This document shows, piece by piece, positions 42,650 through 51,892 of a stretch of 64,000 bases of DNA (positions are counted from its first letter, which is position 1; each line of letters starts with the position of its first letter). The stretch comes from an uncultured Paracoccaceae bacterium. Its GTDB lineage: Bacteria > Pseudomonadota > Alphaproteobacteria > Rhodobacterales > Rhodobacteraceae. The translations under genes and the position numbers were made by a program. The notes under the pieces were generated by a model. It was not told where the DNA came from and did not search any database. It saw nothing but the letters and a program-made list of their open reading frames with translations. The DNA lies in contig CANMPL010000009.1 in assembly GCA_947499715.1 (NCBI GenBank), positions 1 through 64,000 on the forward strand, written 5' to 3'.

Positions 42650-44296
42650 TCAATTCTTAAGATCGCTCAACGATTGCCCGGTGCTCAACACATCTGCATC
42701 CAGGACACATTCGATCACGGCAACCGTTCCGCTGGCGCGTGCCCGCGCAAAGGCCTCCGCAAACTGCGCGCCCTCGGTCACCGTCTCACCATGCCCGCCA
42801 TAGGCCCGCGCCAACGCTGCATAATCGGGCGAGGCGCAATCAGTCCCCGATACCCGCCCCGGATAGGTCTTTTCCTGATGCATCCGGATCGTGCCATAGC
42901 GGCCGTTGTTCATCACGATCACAATCGGCTTGGCCCCATGCTGCACCGCTGTCGACATCTCATTGATGGTCATCTGAAAACACCCATCCCCCGCCAGACA
43001 CACCACATCGCGGTCGGGGTGCTCAAGGCTCGCCGACACCGCCGCCGGAAACCCATAGCCCATGCTACCGGAGGTCGGCGCAAGCTGCGTGCCATATTGT
43101 TTGTGCACAAAATACCGGTGCAGCCAGGCGGCATAATTCCCCGCCCCACTGGCCAAAATCGCCTCCTCGGGCAGGTTCCCCGACAACCAGGCAATCACCT
43201 GCTCCTGCTTGACCGCACCGGGGCTTTCCTGCGGGGTAATCCATGCCTCATAATCTGCCCGTGCGGCATTGCGCCAATCACCCCACTTGCAGGTGAACTG
43301 CTGCGCTTCGGCCAAGGCCTCAAGCACCGCGATGGCCAAATCCGCCCGACCAACCGCGCTGGCCGCCGCCCCGTAGACCCGCCCGATTTCGTCCGCGTCC
43401 GGGTGGATATGCAGGATCGTCTTGCCCGGCTCCCCCGGGTCAATCATCGTATAGCCCTGGGTCTCAATATCGCCCAGCCGCGTACCCAACAGCAGCAGGC
43501 AATCGGCATCACGCATCCGCATGGCAAGGCGCGGGTTGATCCCGACATTCAGGTCGCCACAATAATTGGGATGGCGATTGTCCATGTAGTCCTGCCGCCG
43601 AAAACCCGCCACAACCGGTGCACCGGTGCGCGCGGCAAATCGTTCCAGCGCGTCCTTTGCACGGGCCGACCAGCACGACCCGCCAACAACAACCATCGGG
43701 CGCTCAGCTTCGCCGAAACGCTTCAATACCTCCGACAATGCCAGATCATCCGCCTGCACAACTGCAGTGACCTCACCCTGATAGTCCGGCACATCCGACT
43801 GCGCACTCAGCATATTTTCAGGCAGCGCCAACACCACCGGGCCGGGCCGGCCAGACGTCGCCACCCGCCACGCGCGCGCAATATATTCCGGCAAGCGTTC
43901 CGTCTGATCCACCTGCGCGACCCATTTGGCCAATCCACCAAACATCGCGCGGTAATCAACCTCTTGAAATGTCTCACGGTCGGTCTGGCGGTTATCAATC
44001 TGCCCCACAAACAGCACCATCGGCGTGCTGTCCTGCATCGCCACATGAATGCCCGCGCTGGCGTTACAGGCCCCCGGCCCCCGCGTGACAAAACACACCC
44101 CCGGCTGGCCGGTCATCTTGCCATGCGCCTCTGCCATCATCGCCGCCCCACCTTCGTGGCGGCAGACCACATTGGCGATTCCGCTGTCGTGCAACCCATC
44201 CAATGCCGCAAGAAAGCTTTCACCCGGCACAGAAAACACACGCCGCACCCCCAGTTTTTGCAACTGATCGCTCAAGATCTTGCCGCCATGCCGCAT
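42650..44296 (-). CDS. Thiamine-diphosphate enzyme of the acetolactate synthase family
   Basis: 548 aa. Start MRHGGKILSDQLQKLGVRRVF, with AGGAGGG 9 bases before it. The catalytic Glu48 is in VCRHEGGAAMMA; the ThDP-binding segment is GDGCFQMTINEMSTAVQHGA...NNGRYG. Three-domain layout as in AHAS large subunits, benzoylformate decarboxylases and similar enzymes. No small regulatory subunit is adjacent, so it is probably a catabolic or side-pathway ThDP enzyme and not the biosynthetic ilvB. Substrate unknown. Confidence 0.85.
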   Translation of the reverse strand: MRHGGKILSDQLQKLGVRRVFSVPGESFLAALDGLHDSGIANVVCRHEGGAAMMAEAHGKMTGQPGVCFVTRGPGACNASAGIHVAMQDSTPMVLFVGQIDNRQTDRETFQEVDYRAMFGGLAKWVAQVDQTERLPEYIARAWRVATSGRPGPVVLALPENMLSAQSDVPDYQGEVTAVVQADDLALSEVLKRFGEAERPMVVVGGSCWSARAKDALERFAARTGAPVVAGFRRQDYMDNRHPNYCGDLNVGINPRLAMRMRDADCLLLLGTRLGDIETQGYTMIDPGEPGKTILHIHPDADEIGRVYGAAASAVGRADLAIAVLEALAEAQQFTCKWGDWRNAARADYEAWITPQESPGAVKQEQVIAWLSGNLPEEAILASGAGNYAAWLHRYFVHKQYGTQLAPTSGSMGYGFPAAVSASLEHPDRDVVCLAGDGCFQMTINEMSTAVQHGAKPIVIVMNNGRYGTIRMHQEKTYPGRVSGTDCASPDYAALARAYGGHGETVTEGAQFAEAFARARASGTVAVIECVLDADVLSTGQSLSDLKN

Positions 44297-44411
44297 TTTG
44301 AAAACCCTCCTACGTTTCACCGCACATTGAGTGAGCGCCTGCGCAGAGACAAGGCACTTGGCAAATTGCGACACAACATTAACTTCGCCCCGAACATTGA
44401 AGGATGGATCG

Positions 44412-44942
44412 ATGACGACATTGCTTGGCATTTCCGGCAGCCTGCGGGCTGAAAGCACAAACACGAAATTGATGCGCAACGCCGCGCGCATTTTCGCGGC
44501 AGACACCTTTATCGAAGCCGATATTCGCCTGCCGCTTTACGATGGCGATGTCGAGGCCGCCGATGGCATCCCCGCCGCCGTGCAAACCCTGGCCGATCAG
44601 ATTGCCGCTGCCGATGCGGTCATCATCGCCACGCCAGAATATAACAAAGCCATCCCCGGTGGTCTGAAAAACGCGCTCGACTGGGTCAGCCGGACCGAAG
44701 GCAACCCTTGGGAAAACAAACCACTTGCGATCATGTCCGCAACCGGTGGCCGCTCGGGCGGGGAACGCACACAGTTTTCCCTGCGCCACGCGATGTTCAC
44801 CTTCAGCCCCAACATCATTCACCAGCCAGAGGTGCTTGTCGCCCAAAGTTCCAAGGAATTTGACGCCGACGGGATGCTGATAAATGAGGTCAACCTCAAG
44901 ATGCTGACTGCCCAAATGGCAAAACTGCGCGCAAAGATCTAA
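44412..44942 (+). CDS. NADPH-dependent FMN reductase (ChrR/SsuE type)
   Basis: 176 aa flavodoxin-like protein. GISGSLRAESTNTKL is the FMN phosphate loop; TPEYNKAIPGGLKNALDWVSR is the family signature. Such enzymes reduce FMN, quinones or chromate. Start at MTTLLGISGSL; upstream in-frame codons are non-conserved. It overlaps the convergent VOC gene by 4 bases. Confidence 0.9.
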   Translation: MTTLLGISGSLRAESTNTKLMRNAARIFAADTFIEADIRLPLYDGDVEAADGIPAAVQTLADQIAAADAVIIATPEYNKAIPGGLKNALDWVSRTEGNPWENKPLAIMSATGGRSGGERTQFSLRHAMFTFSPNIIHQPEVLVAQSSKEFDADGMLINEVNLKMLTAQMAKLRAKI

Positions 44943-45331
44943 TCGCGCGGGACCTGCTGTGCGACCTCGACCAGATTGCCATCGGGGTCGCGCAGATAAA
45001 GTGAGCTAATCGGCCCCAGCGCACCTGTGCGCGTCACCGGCCCCTCGATCACCCGATCCCCCAGATGCACCAGCCAACTCGCCAGTGATTGGCGGGTCAG
45101 AAAACACAGATCTGCGCTGCCCGGCGTGGGCACTCGCGCATGTGGTTCAAAAGGCGCGCTTGCGGGGTGAAGGTTGATCTTTTGCCCTCCGAACATCAGC
45201 GCTGTGCGCCGGCTGCCATCCGCGGCACGAAAATCCTCGGCCTCCATGCCCAGCACATCGCGGTAAAACGCCACCGAGGCATCCATGTCGGCCACCGTCA
45301 GCACCAGATGATCCAATCCGTCAATTTTCAT
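44939..45331 (-). CDS. VOC-fold metalloprotein
   Basis: 130 aa from MKIDGLDHLVLTVADMDASV. Glyoxalase/dioxygenase fold with DHLVLTV...FYRDVLGMEA in the first half and LYLRDPDGNLVEV in the second (His and Glu metal ligands). The pattern is close to the YwbC/virulence-protein VOC group. Substrate unknown. Ribosome site GGGGG upstream. Confidence 0.85.
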   Translation of the reverse strand: MKIDGLDHLVLTVADMDASVAFYRDVLGMEAEDFRAADGSRRTALMFGGQKINLHPASAPFEPHARVPTPGSADLCFLTRQSLASWLVHLGDRVIEGPVTRTGALGPISSLYLRDPDGNLVEVAQQVPRD

Positions 45332-45368
45332 GATTTGCACCCCCGCGCGTTTCCTGCGACCCATATGT

Positions 45369-46157
45369 ATGACCAGTGACCAAGTTCAAACCCTCATTGA
45401 TGTGATGGATCCCGCCCGCGCCCGCGCCTTGCAGGCCATGTTGGGGCAGAATCCGACGCTGCAATCAGGCGACCCGCTGCCGCCCTTTGCCCACCATATC
45501 TACTTTTGGGACCCCCAGCCGCCTGCCGCATTGGGCCGCGACGGGCACCCTGCGACCGGCGCGTTGATTCCCGATCTTGGCCTGCCGCGCCGGATGTGGG
45601 CGGCGGGCAAGCTGACATTTCATCGCCCGCTTCTGGCGGGCATCCGGGCGGAAAAGATCACCCGCGTTGACAGCGTCACCCGCAAGTCAGGCCGCACCGG
45701 CCCGCTGGCCTTTGTGCGCCTGCGCCACGATATCCGCCAGCGCCAGACCCTTGCAGTGACAGAGTTTCAGGAACTCGTCTATCGCCCGGACGACACCATC
45801 AGCCCGCCGCCACCCGCAGCCCCCACCGATGAAACCCATGCTTTGGACGTCAACTTCGATCCGACGCTTTTGTTCCGCTATTCCGCGCTCACCTTCAACG
45901 GCCACCGGATTCACTATGATCAGCCCTATGCCACCGGCACCGAGGGCTACGCGGGCCTTGTCGTGCATGGCCCGCTGCTTGCGCATCTTCTGATGGACCT
46001 TGCGACCCGGCAGCTTGGCAGTCTGACCGAATTCACCTACCGCGCCACCGCCCCCTTGGTGGTGCCAGAACCTGCAACCCTGTGTTGGAAGGACGGCACC
46101 GCATGGGTGCGTGGCCCGGATAGCCGCCTATGTATGCAGGCCAGCGCGCGGGCCTGA
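45369..46157 (+). CDS. MaoC/FAS1-like dehydratase (HTD2 family)
   Basis: 262 aa. N-terminal hot-dog half with LPRRMWAAGKLTFHRPL. C-terminal half with FRYSALTFNGHRIHYDQPYA, the hydratase signature seen in mesaconyl-C4-CoA hydratases and 3-hydroxyacyl-thioester dehydratases of the HTD2 type. The ethylmalonyl-CoA pathway enzyme Mcl1 in this window makes a C4/C5 acyl-CoA role conceivable, but they are not adjacent. It has the start MTSDQVQTLIDVMD; the opposite-strand VOC gene starts 38 bases away. Confidence 0.8.
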   Translation: MTSDQVQTLIDVMDPARARALQAMLGQNPTLQSGDPLPPFAHHIYFWDPQPPAALGRDGHPATGALIPDLGLPRRMWAAGKLTFHRPLLAGIRAEKITRVDSVTRKSGRTGPLAFVRLRHDIRQRQTLAVTEFQELVYRPDDTISPPPPAAPTDETHALDVNFDPTLLFRYSALTFNGHRIHYDQPYATGTEGYAGLVVHGPLLAHLLMDLATRQLGSLTEFTYRATAPLVVPEPATLCWKDGTAWVRGPDSRLCMQASARA

Positions 46158-46160
46158 CCC

Positions 46161-46976
46161 CTACTGAAATCGCAGGTAACCCTGCCGTGCATTATCTTCG
46201 CATAAGAACGCGAGGCTCACGCCATATGACTGGCGGTAGGCGGCAAAAACACCTGCGCAACCGTCCTCGGCGTAGTGCACGATGATGACCTGCTTGCCAC
46301 GGGCGGCAAAATCCAACGCCCCGGCCTGATCCCACCACGCGATGTCGTCAGGGTAGGATTCGTAGGTCACGCCGTCGAAGGCTTCCGCACCCTCAACGGT
46401 GCTTTTCGCCATACATTTCAGCCCCTTGGACCGCGCATATTGGCACAAGGCCTGATAATACTGCCGCCCCTGCGCCTCGCTGACGGCAAAGCGATACTCC
46501 GCCCGATTACCATCATCCTCGGCCCAATCCATGTTGTCGAATTCGACCCAGTCAAAGCCCCAGCCCGCGATCAGATCAATCCGCGCCTTCATCACCGTCA
46601 TGGCCAGCGCACCGGTGTCAGAGATGAAATATTCGCCCGCCCAATCGCCCCAGGCTTTTGTCACCAAAGCGGGCCGCAACCTTGCAAAGTCGTCGCGCCA
46701 ATCCTCGCCCGTGCCGACGCTGATATAGGCCGCAACCTGATTGCCAAAGGCGTGCAGTGCCATCACCTGACCGGCGGCCAATTCAGGCTCATCAAAGGGG
46801 TCAAGCAGCACATAAGCATCACGCGCGCCGTTCAGAATGTCGTCAAATTCATCAGGCTCGTAATTCTCTTGATAGGCCCCGTTCCAGATCGTCAAAGCGC
46901 GGACCTGCGCGGGCATCATCGCGGCAATCAGCAGCGACAGCACACAAAAGGCGTCTCGGGTTATGGAACGTGGCAT
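46161..46976 (-). CDS. Secreted GH114-type glycoside hydrolase
   Basis: 271 aa, start MPRSITRDAFCVLSL with AAAGGATG upstream, signal peptide to about residue 27. TIM-barrel features: VAAYISVGTGEDWR, WGDWAGEYFISDT, WGFDWVEFDNMDWAED and CMAKSTVEGAEAFDGVTYESY, typical of endo-alpha-1,4-polygalactosaminidase-related (GH114) proteins. The acidic residues of the barrel (Asp in EFDNMD, Glu in YES) are present. Substrate is unproven. It lies 85 bases downstream of the FAD enzyme on the same strand. Confidence 0.82.
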   Translation of the reverse strand: MPRSITRDAFCVLSLLIAAMMPAQVRALTIWNGAYQENYEPDEFDDILNGARDAYVLLDPFDEPELAAGQVMALHAFGNQVAAYISVGTGEDWRDDFARLRPALVTKAWGDWAGEYFISDTGALAMTVMKARIDLIAGWGFDWVEFDNMDWAEDDGNRAEYRFAVSEAQGRQYYQALCQYARSKGLKCMAKSTVEGAEAFDGVTYESYPDDIAWWDQAGALDFAARGKQVIIVHYAEDGCAGVFAAYRQSYGVSLAFLCEDNARQGYLRFQ

Positions 46977-47061
46977 TGGGCATCCTTTGGGCATCTGAAT
47001 TGGACCCAAACTAACCCGTCCTGACGCCCCAGCGGCCCATGTCGCATCCAATGCGACGCCG

Positions 47062-48066
47062 TCAGCCTGCGCGAAACCCCTCGGGGATCGTGTCGCGCCC
47101 GTCCAGCACCAGATCCGCCATGACCTCGCCCACCTTCGGGGCCATGCCGAACCCGATCTTGAACCCGCCATTGGCGATGAATGCGCCGGGTTTCAATGGA
47201 TGAGCGCCCAGCAAAGGCGCGCGGCTTTTCGCCCTTGGCCGCACCCCGGCCCAGCGCGCGATCACGTGGGCATCGGCCAGCACCGGCATCGCCGCCTTGG
47301 CCCGCGCGATCACATCGTCAAGGGCCGCATCTGTCGCCGTGGCATCGCCAAACTCCCGCTCTGACGTGGACCCAATCGCCACCGTGCCGTCGCCATGCGG
47401 AATGATATGCAGCGTATCGGCAAAAAGCTGCGGCGCACCTGATGCGTCAAAATCCAGCAGCGCCGCCTGCCCCTTCACACCGTTGCCAAGCCTGTCCAAG
47501 CCCTGCCAGCCCGTGGCCCAGACAACCGCGCCTTCATCCGCCCCGTCCTTGCGGATCACGCCGCCCAGCGCCGCCACCGCTGCGGCCAAGGCGCGCGTCG
47601 CCTGCCGCGGATGGATCAACGCCGACAGCGTGTCATGCACCAGCCTGCCGCTGGCGCTGGGTGGCTCCCAGCCCGCCCCTGTTGCGTCCACAACCGCCCA
47701 TGTCGCGCAATCGCCCCAATGGTCGACCGCCGTCAACGCCCGCCGTTCTGCAAGGGCCACGGCAGCGTCATCCGCCAGCGGCTGCAACCGCCCCGACCGC
47801 GCATAACCCGTGGGCAAGCCGCTCAACTCTGCGACCCCGGCCCAGAATCCTTCGGCCATCAGCAGGCTGTCCAGTTGAAACGCCTTCTTGTCGTTCCACT
47901 GCTCTGGCACATGCGGCGCCAACGCCCCCACGATCCCGCCAGAGGCCCCTGCCGCCACGCCGCCGGGATCAATCACCTGCACCGATGCCCCCCGCCGCGC
48001 GCAGGCATAGGCGACCGACAGGCCAAAGATGCCCGCGCCGCGCACTGTCACGTCTGCGATTGCCAT
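47062..48066 (-). CDS. FAD-dependent oxidoreductase, MnmC C-terminal-domain type
   Basis: 334 aa DAO-family flavoprotein. The dinucleotide-binding GAGIFGLS is at residues 10-17; the C-terminal GGFKIGFGMAPKVGEVMADL segment is typical. It is divergent from and 49 bases away from mnmD. In enterobacteria these two activities are fused in MnmC, whose FAD half removes the carboxymethyl group from cmnm5U34 of tRNA before MnmD methylation. That role fits here by context; a general amino-acid oxidase is the alternative. Confidence 0.75.
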   Translation of the reverse strand: MAIADVTVRGAGIFGLSVAYACARRGASVQVIDPGGVAAGASGGIVGALAPHVPEQWNDKKAFQLDSLLMAEGFWAGVAELSGLPTGYARSGRLQPLADDAAVALAERRALTAVDHWGDCATWAVVDATGAGWEPPSASGRLVHDTLSALIHPRQATRALAAAVAALGGVIRKDGADEGAVVWATGWQGLDRLGNGVKGQAALLDFDASGAPQLFADTLHIIPHGDGTVAIGSTSEREFGDATATDAALDDVIARAKAAMPVLADAHVIARWAGVRPRAKSRAPLLGAHPLKPGAFIANGGFKIGFGMAPKVGEVMADLVLDGRDTIPEGFRAG

Positions 48067-48115
48067 TGCCTGCGTCCTCGTTGCAAAGTCGCCCTGACAC
48101 CTAAGGCATACCCGC

Positions 48116-48796
48116 ATGACCGACCAGACCGCATCGCTTGATTGGCGCGCCACAGACCATGGCGCGGTCCCGGTCTCGACCCGGTTCGACGACCCGTATT
48201 ACTCGCTGAACGGCGGCCTTGCCGAAACCCGCCATGTCTTTCTGGCCGGAAACGACCTGCCCGCCCGCTTCACAGGTGACTTTCACATCGCAGAGCTTGG
48301 CTTTGGCACGGGCCTGAACCTGCTGACCACCTGGGCGGCTTGGGACGCAGCAAAGCCCGCAGGCCACCTGACCTTCACCAGTTTTGAGGCCTACCCCATG
48401 GCCCCCGCCGACATGGCCCGCGCGCTTGCGGCGTTCCCAGAGGTGGCCCCATTTGCCGACACCTTGCTTGCAAACTGGACCCCCGGCGCAGGCCCAACCC
48501 AACTCACCGACACGCTCACGCTGCACGTCATCACCGGCGACGCCCGCCAGACCCTGCCCGCGTGGAATGGCCGCGCCAACGCATGGTTTCTTGATGGCTT
48601 TTCGCCCGCCAAGAACCCCGCACTTTGGGAACCGGCGCTTTTGCGCGCGGTCCACGCCCACACTGTCCCCGGTGGCACAGCGGCAACCTATTCGGCTGCG
48701 GGACACGTGCGAAAATCGCTGACCGACGCGGGCTTTACCGTCACCCGCATCCCCGGTTTTGGCCGCAAGCGCCATATGACGCGGGCCACGACCTGA
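48116..48796 (+). CDS. mnmD: tRNA 5-methylaminomethyl-2-thiouridine methyltransferase, MnmD
   Basis: 226 aa DUF752-type SAM methyltransferase. AELGFGTGLNLLTTW is the SAM site and WFLDGFSPAKNPALW the family signature; FDDPYYSLNGGLAETRHVFL is at the start. It methylates nm5s2U34 to mnm5s2U34 in the tRNA wobble position. It stands alone, without the FAD domain, which is encoded by the divergent neighbour. Stop overlaps the next start by 1 base (TGATG). Confidence 0.93.
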   Translation: MTDQTASLDWRATDHGAVPVSTRFDDPYYSLNGGLAETRHVFLAGNDLPARFTGDFHIAELGFGTGLNLLTTWAAWDAAKPAGHLTFTSFEAYPMAPADMARALAAFPEVAPFADTLLANWTPGAGPTQLTDTLTLHVITGDARQTLPAWNGRANAWFLDGFSPAKNPALWEPALLRAVHAHTVPGGTAATYSAAGHVRKSLTDAGFTVTRIPGFGRKRHMTRATT

Positions 48797-49653
48797 TGCA
48801 GACCAACACCCGCCTTGGCATCGCGCTGATGTCGCTGACCATGCTGATCTTTGCCACGCAAGACGGCCTCTCGCGGCATCTGGCCGAGACCTACAACGTC
48901 ATGATGATCGTGATGATCCGCTATTGGTTCTTCGCCGCCTTCGTCATCGCGATCGCCCGCCGTCAGGCCGGTTCGATCCGTGCTGCCGCCGCCACCAAAC
49001 AACCGATTGTGCAAACCCTGCGCGGCGTGCTTTTGGCGCTCGAGATCAACGTCATGGTCCTTGCCTTTGTGCTGCTAGGGCTGGTCGAAAGCCTCGCGAT
49101 CTTTGCCAGCTACCCGCTGCTTGTCGCCGCCCTGTCCGGCCCTGTGCTGGGCGAGCATGTAGGCTGGCGCCGGTGGGCCGCCATCGGGATCGGCTTTGTC
49201 GGCATCCTGATGATCCTGCAACCGGGCATCGCCGTTTTCAGCCCCCATGCGCTTGTGGCGCTGACCTCTGCGCTGATGTTTGCGCTTTATTCGCTGCTGA
49301 CCCGCTATGCCGCGCGCAAAGACAGCACCGCCACCAGCTTTTTCTGGACCGGCACGGTGGGCTGCGTCCTGACGACAGGGCTTGGTATCGGGTTCTGGGA
49401 ACCAATGACCGGCCCGGACTGGGTCTTGATGGGGATCCTCTGCGTGACCGGCGCCACCGGCCACTGGCTGCTGATCAAAACCTATGAGGTGGCAGAGGCC
49501 AGCGCGGTGCAACCCTTTGCCTATCTGCAACTGGTTTTCGGCAGCGCCATCGGCATCTTTGTCTTTGCCGAAGTGTTGGAACTCCACGTCGCCATCGGCG
49601 CCGCCATCGTCGTTGCCGCCGGGATCTTTACCCTGCTGCGCAGCCGCGCCTAA
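48796..49653 (+). CDS. EamA/DMT-family permease
   Basis: 285 aa with about ten membrane helices in two EamA repeats (ALMSLTMLIFATQDGLSRHL; VALTSALMFALYSLLTRYAA). The FAYLQLVFGSAIGIFVFAE ending is typical of RhaT/EamA exporters. Start overlaps the mnmD stop, so it is cotranscribed. Substrate unknown. Confidence 0.87.
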   Translation: MQTNTRLGIALMSLTMLIFATQDGLSRHLAETYNVMMIVMIRYWFFAAFVIAIARRQAGSIRAAAATKQPIVQTLRGVLLALEINVMVLAFVLLGLVESLAIFASYPLLVAALSGPVLGEHVGWRRWAAIGIGFVGILMILQPGIAVFSPHALVALTSALMFALYSLLTRYAARKDSTATSFFWTGTVGCVLTTGLGIGFWEPMTGPDWVLMGILCVTGATGHWLLIKTYEVAEASAVQPFAYLQLVFGSAIGIFVFAEVLELHVAIGAAIVVAAGIFTLLRSRA

Positions 49654-51743
49654 TCGCCCGGCCTTGCAATCGGCCTGATCCCGGTCGGCCCTGTCGGTGC
49701 CGCAGGGCGCGTGGGCCGCGCGACAGCCCGCAATGGTGGCGCATCTGACGTGCTGACGGATTGCTCGGTCACAACAGCGCTTTCGCCCTGCACAGGGGCC
49801 TCGCCACGCGACACGGGCCGGACAATCGGCTTTTCACCGTTCAAGAGCGCTGTAAAGCGCACCGGCCCAGCCTCGCCCGTCAGGCGCGCGCGATAGACGG
49901 GGATGGATTCAGACACCCGCTGCACATAGTTGCGGGTTTCGCGGAACGGGATGTGTTCGATCCAGTCGACAACGTCGGCCTCTCCCAACCTTGGATCGCC
50001 ACGATCATCCATCCAGTTTTCCGGACGGCTTGGCCCGGCATTATACCCGGCGGCGATCTGCACCACCGATGGGCCAAACTGCGCGATCAGTTCCGCCAGA
50101 TAGCGATCCCCCAACCGTGCGTTATAGGCCCAGTCGCCGGTCAGGCGCGGGCGGCTATAGACGACCCCTTCAAAGCCCGCGACCTCTTCTGCCGTGGCGG
50201 GCATCAATTGCATCAGGCCCAGCGCGCCTACCGGGCTGCCGACACCTGCGTTGAACTCCGATTCCCGCCGCGCAATCGACAGCGCCAGTGCCGGTTCGAC
50301 CTTCAGGTCGGTGTCCGCCAAGGGGTGCAGCGGAAAGTAGATGCTTGGCACGATCTTGCCCTGCGTTACAGCCGCCTTGCCCATCGCAACGGCGAAATAG
50401 ACCTCATCGGCGTCGGTCAGGCCTGCACCAATAGCCCCCAAAACCTCTGCTGGCAGTTCCCGGCCCACCTGCACAAAGAACTGCGTGGCAGCCCCGCGCT
50501 CTTCCGCCTCCAGCATCGTGAACGCAGCCTGCACTAATGGCATATCCATGACGCTGGCGTCCCACGCCGGGGCCGCCGCCGCCAGTGCCGGATCCAGATC
50601 GCGGCCCAGCTTTTCTGCCGCCAGCAATCCATAGAACGCGGTCTGATGCTGTGCGGCTTCCGCATAGGCCGTTTGCGCCGCCTCTGCACTGCCCAGAGCC
50701 TCTTGCGCGCGGCCCTGCCAATAGGCCATCCGCGCCACTGAAATCGGGCTTTCCACAGCCGCCCTTGCGGTCTCAAAATGGGCCAGCGCCTTGGCCGCAT
50801 CATCCAGATAGGTCAGCTGCACATAGCCCGCCAGCCACTCCAGATCCGCAAAGGATGACCCTTCGGTCAAAAAGTGCTGTGACGCCAGCGCATAGGCGGA
50901 CTGCGGACGCCCCTCGCGCATCTCCCACCGCGCGAGCGACCGCCGCCAGCCCGACCAGCGGAACGGCTCGCCCAAGGCCTCTTCCGACACAGACCGCGCC
51001 GAAAGGATCTTGACCGCCTCTGTCCGGCTGCCGGTATCCGCAAGCCAGTTGTAGCGGTCATAGGCCAGACCGGGATGATCCTGCAGCGCCTCTGGCACCG
51101 CCTTGACGGCGGCATCAATCCCGCCGGTTTTGCGGATATAGGCGATCCGCGCCTTGGCTAGCGCCTGTTGATCTTCGTCCAGCAGGTCCATCATCCGCTG
51201 TGCCTCTGCCGTGCGCCAGCGCCACAGCAGCTGATCGACGCGGGCGTTGTGCACCGGGGTCAGCAGATCGGCGAACCCTGCAACCAGCACATCCTGCCCA
51301 CTGTCGGTCAGCCGCAAATCACGCCACGCCGCTTGCACAACCTTTGTCGCCTCGGCGATCTGGCCCTTGGCGATCATCGCCTCGGCCAGCCGCACGGCAC
51401 CTTCGCCGGTGCGCGGGGCCTCTGCATTGAAAAAGGCGATCACCAGATCGGGGTCAGTGCCCTTTGGCAAAGCCTCTTCCGCGCGCGCCCGGATCGTGGA
51501 CCGCCCCGGCCAATCGGGGCGCTGCACCAGAAACTGCGCATATTGCCCGAAAGTCCCGTCGCCCGCCCGCAACTGAATCCAGCGCACCAGATCGCGCGTC
51601 ACCGGATCCGCTGACAGCTCTGTCGCTACGTCATAGGCACCCTCATCTGCCGCGCGCACGGCTTCAACATCGGCCTCTGGCACGGATTGGGCCAGCACCG
51701 GCCCGGCCAGACATAGCAACAAAGGAAGAAGACAGCGGGGCAT
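49650..51743 (-). CDS. Soluble lytic transglycosylase (Slt70-like)
   Basis: 697 aa from MPRCLLPLLLCLAGPVLAQ, which gives a clean signal peptide. In-frame ATGs 8 and 20 codons earlier exist, and none of the three has a strong ribosome site. The long N-terminal part is alpha-superhelical and Ala-rich. The SLT catalytic domain near 490-620 has the Glu in IARRESEFN, GALGLMQLMPATA and AAGYNAGPSRPENW. The C-terminal 60 residues are Pro/Arg-rich and disordered. It cleaves peptidoglycan with anhydro-muropeptide formation. Divergent from dapA. Confidence 0.9.
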   Translation of the reverse strand: MPRCLLPLLLCLAGPVLAQSVPEADVEAVRAADEGAYDVATELSADPVTRDLVRWIQLRAGDGTFGQYAQFLVQRPDWPGRSTIRARAEEALPKGTDPDLVIAFFNAEAPRTGEGAVRLAEAMIAKGQIAEATKVVQAAWRDLRLTDSGQDVLVAGFADLLTPVHNARVDQLLWRWRTAEAQRMMDLLDEDQQALAKARIAYIRKTGGIDAAVKAVPEALQDHPGLAYDRYNWLADTGSRTEAVKILSARSVSEEALGEPFRWSGWRRSLARWEMREGRPQSAYALASQHFLTEGSSFADLEWLAGYVQLTYLDDAAKALAHFETARAAVESPISVARMAYWQGRAQEALGSAEAAQTAYAEAAQHQTAFYGLLAAEKLGRDLDPALAAAAPAWDASVMDMPLVQAAFTMLEAEERGAATQFFVQVGRELPAEVLGAIGAGLTDADEVYFAVAMGKAAVTQGKIVPSIYFPLHPLADTDLKVEPALALSIARRESEFNAGVGSPVGALGLMQLMPATAEEVAGFEGVVYSRPRLTGDWAYNARLGDRYLAELIAQFGPSVVQIAAGYNAGPSRPENWMDDRGDPRLGEADVVDWIEHIPFRETRNYVQRVSESIPVYRARLTGEAGPVRFTALLNGEKPIVRPVSRGEAPVQGESAVVTEQSVSTSDAPPLRAVARPTRPAAPTGPTGIRPIARPGD

Positions 51744-51892
51744 ATGAAAACGCGTGTGGGGGAACATCACAAATGATCGTATCGAAACCGTGCAAACCTG
51801 CAACGCACATTCTTGGCATTCGGCGGAAAGGCGTCTAGTGTCCGCCCGATTTTAATCGGGCCATCCTGCCCACCACCAAAAGGAAGCGCGTC

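Noticed and set aside
42674-44452. 592-codon open frame antisense to the ThDP-enzyme gene
   Set aside because: Same reason: complementary to a gene with clear ThDP-enzyme motifs; the composition (Arg, His, Pro-rich) is that of a shadow frame.
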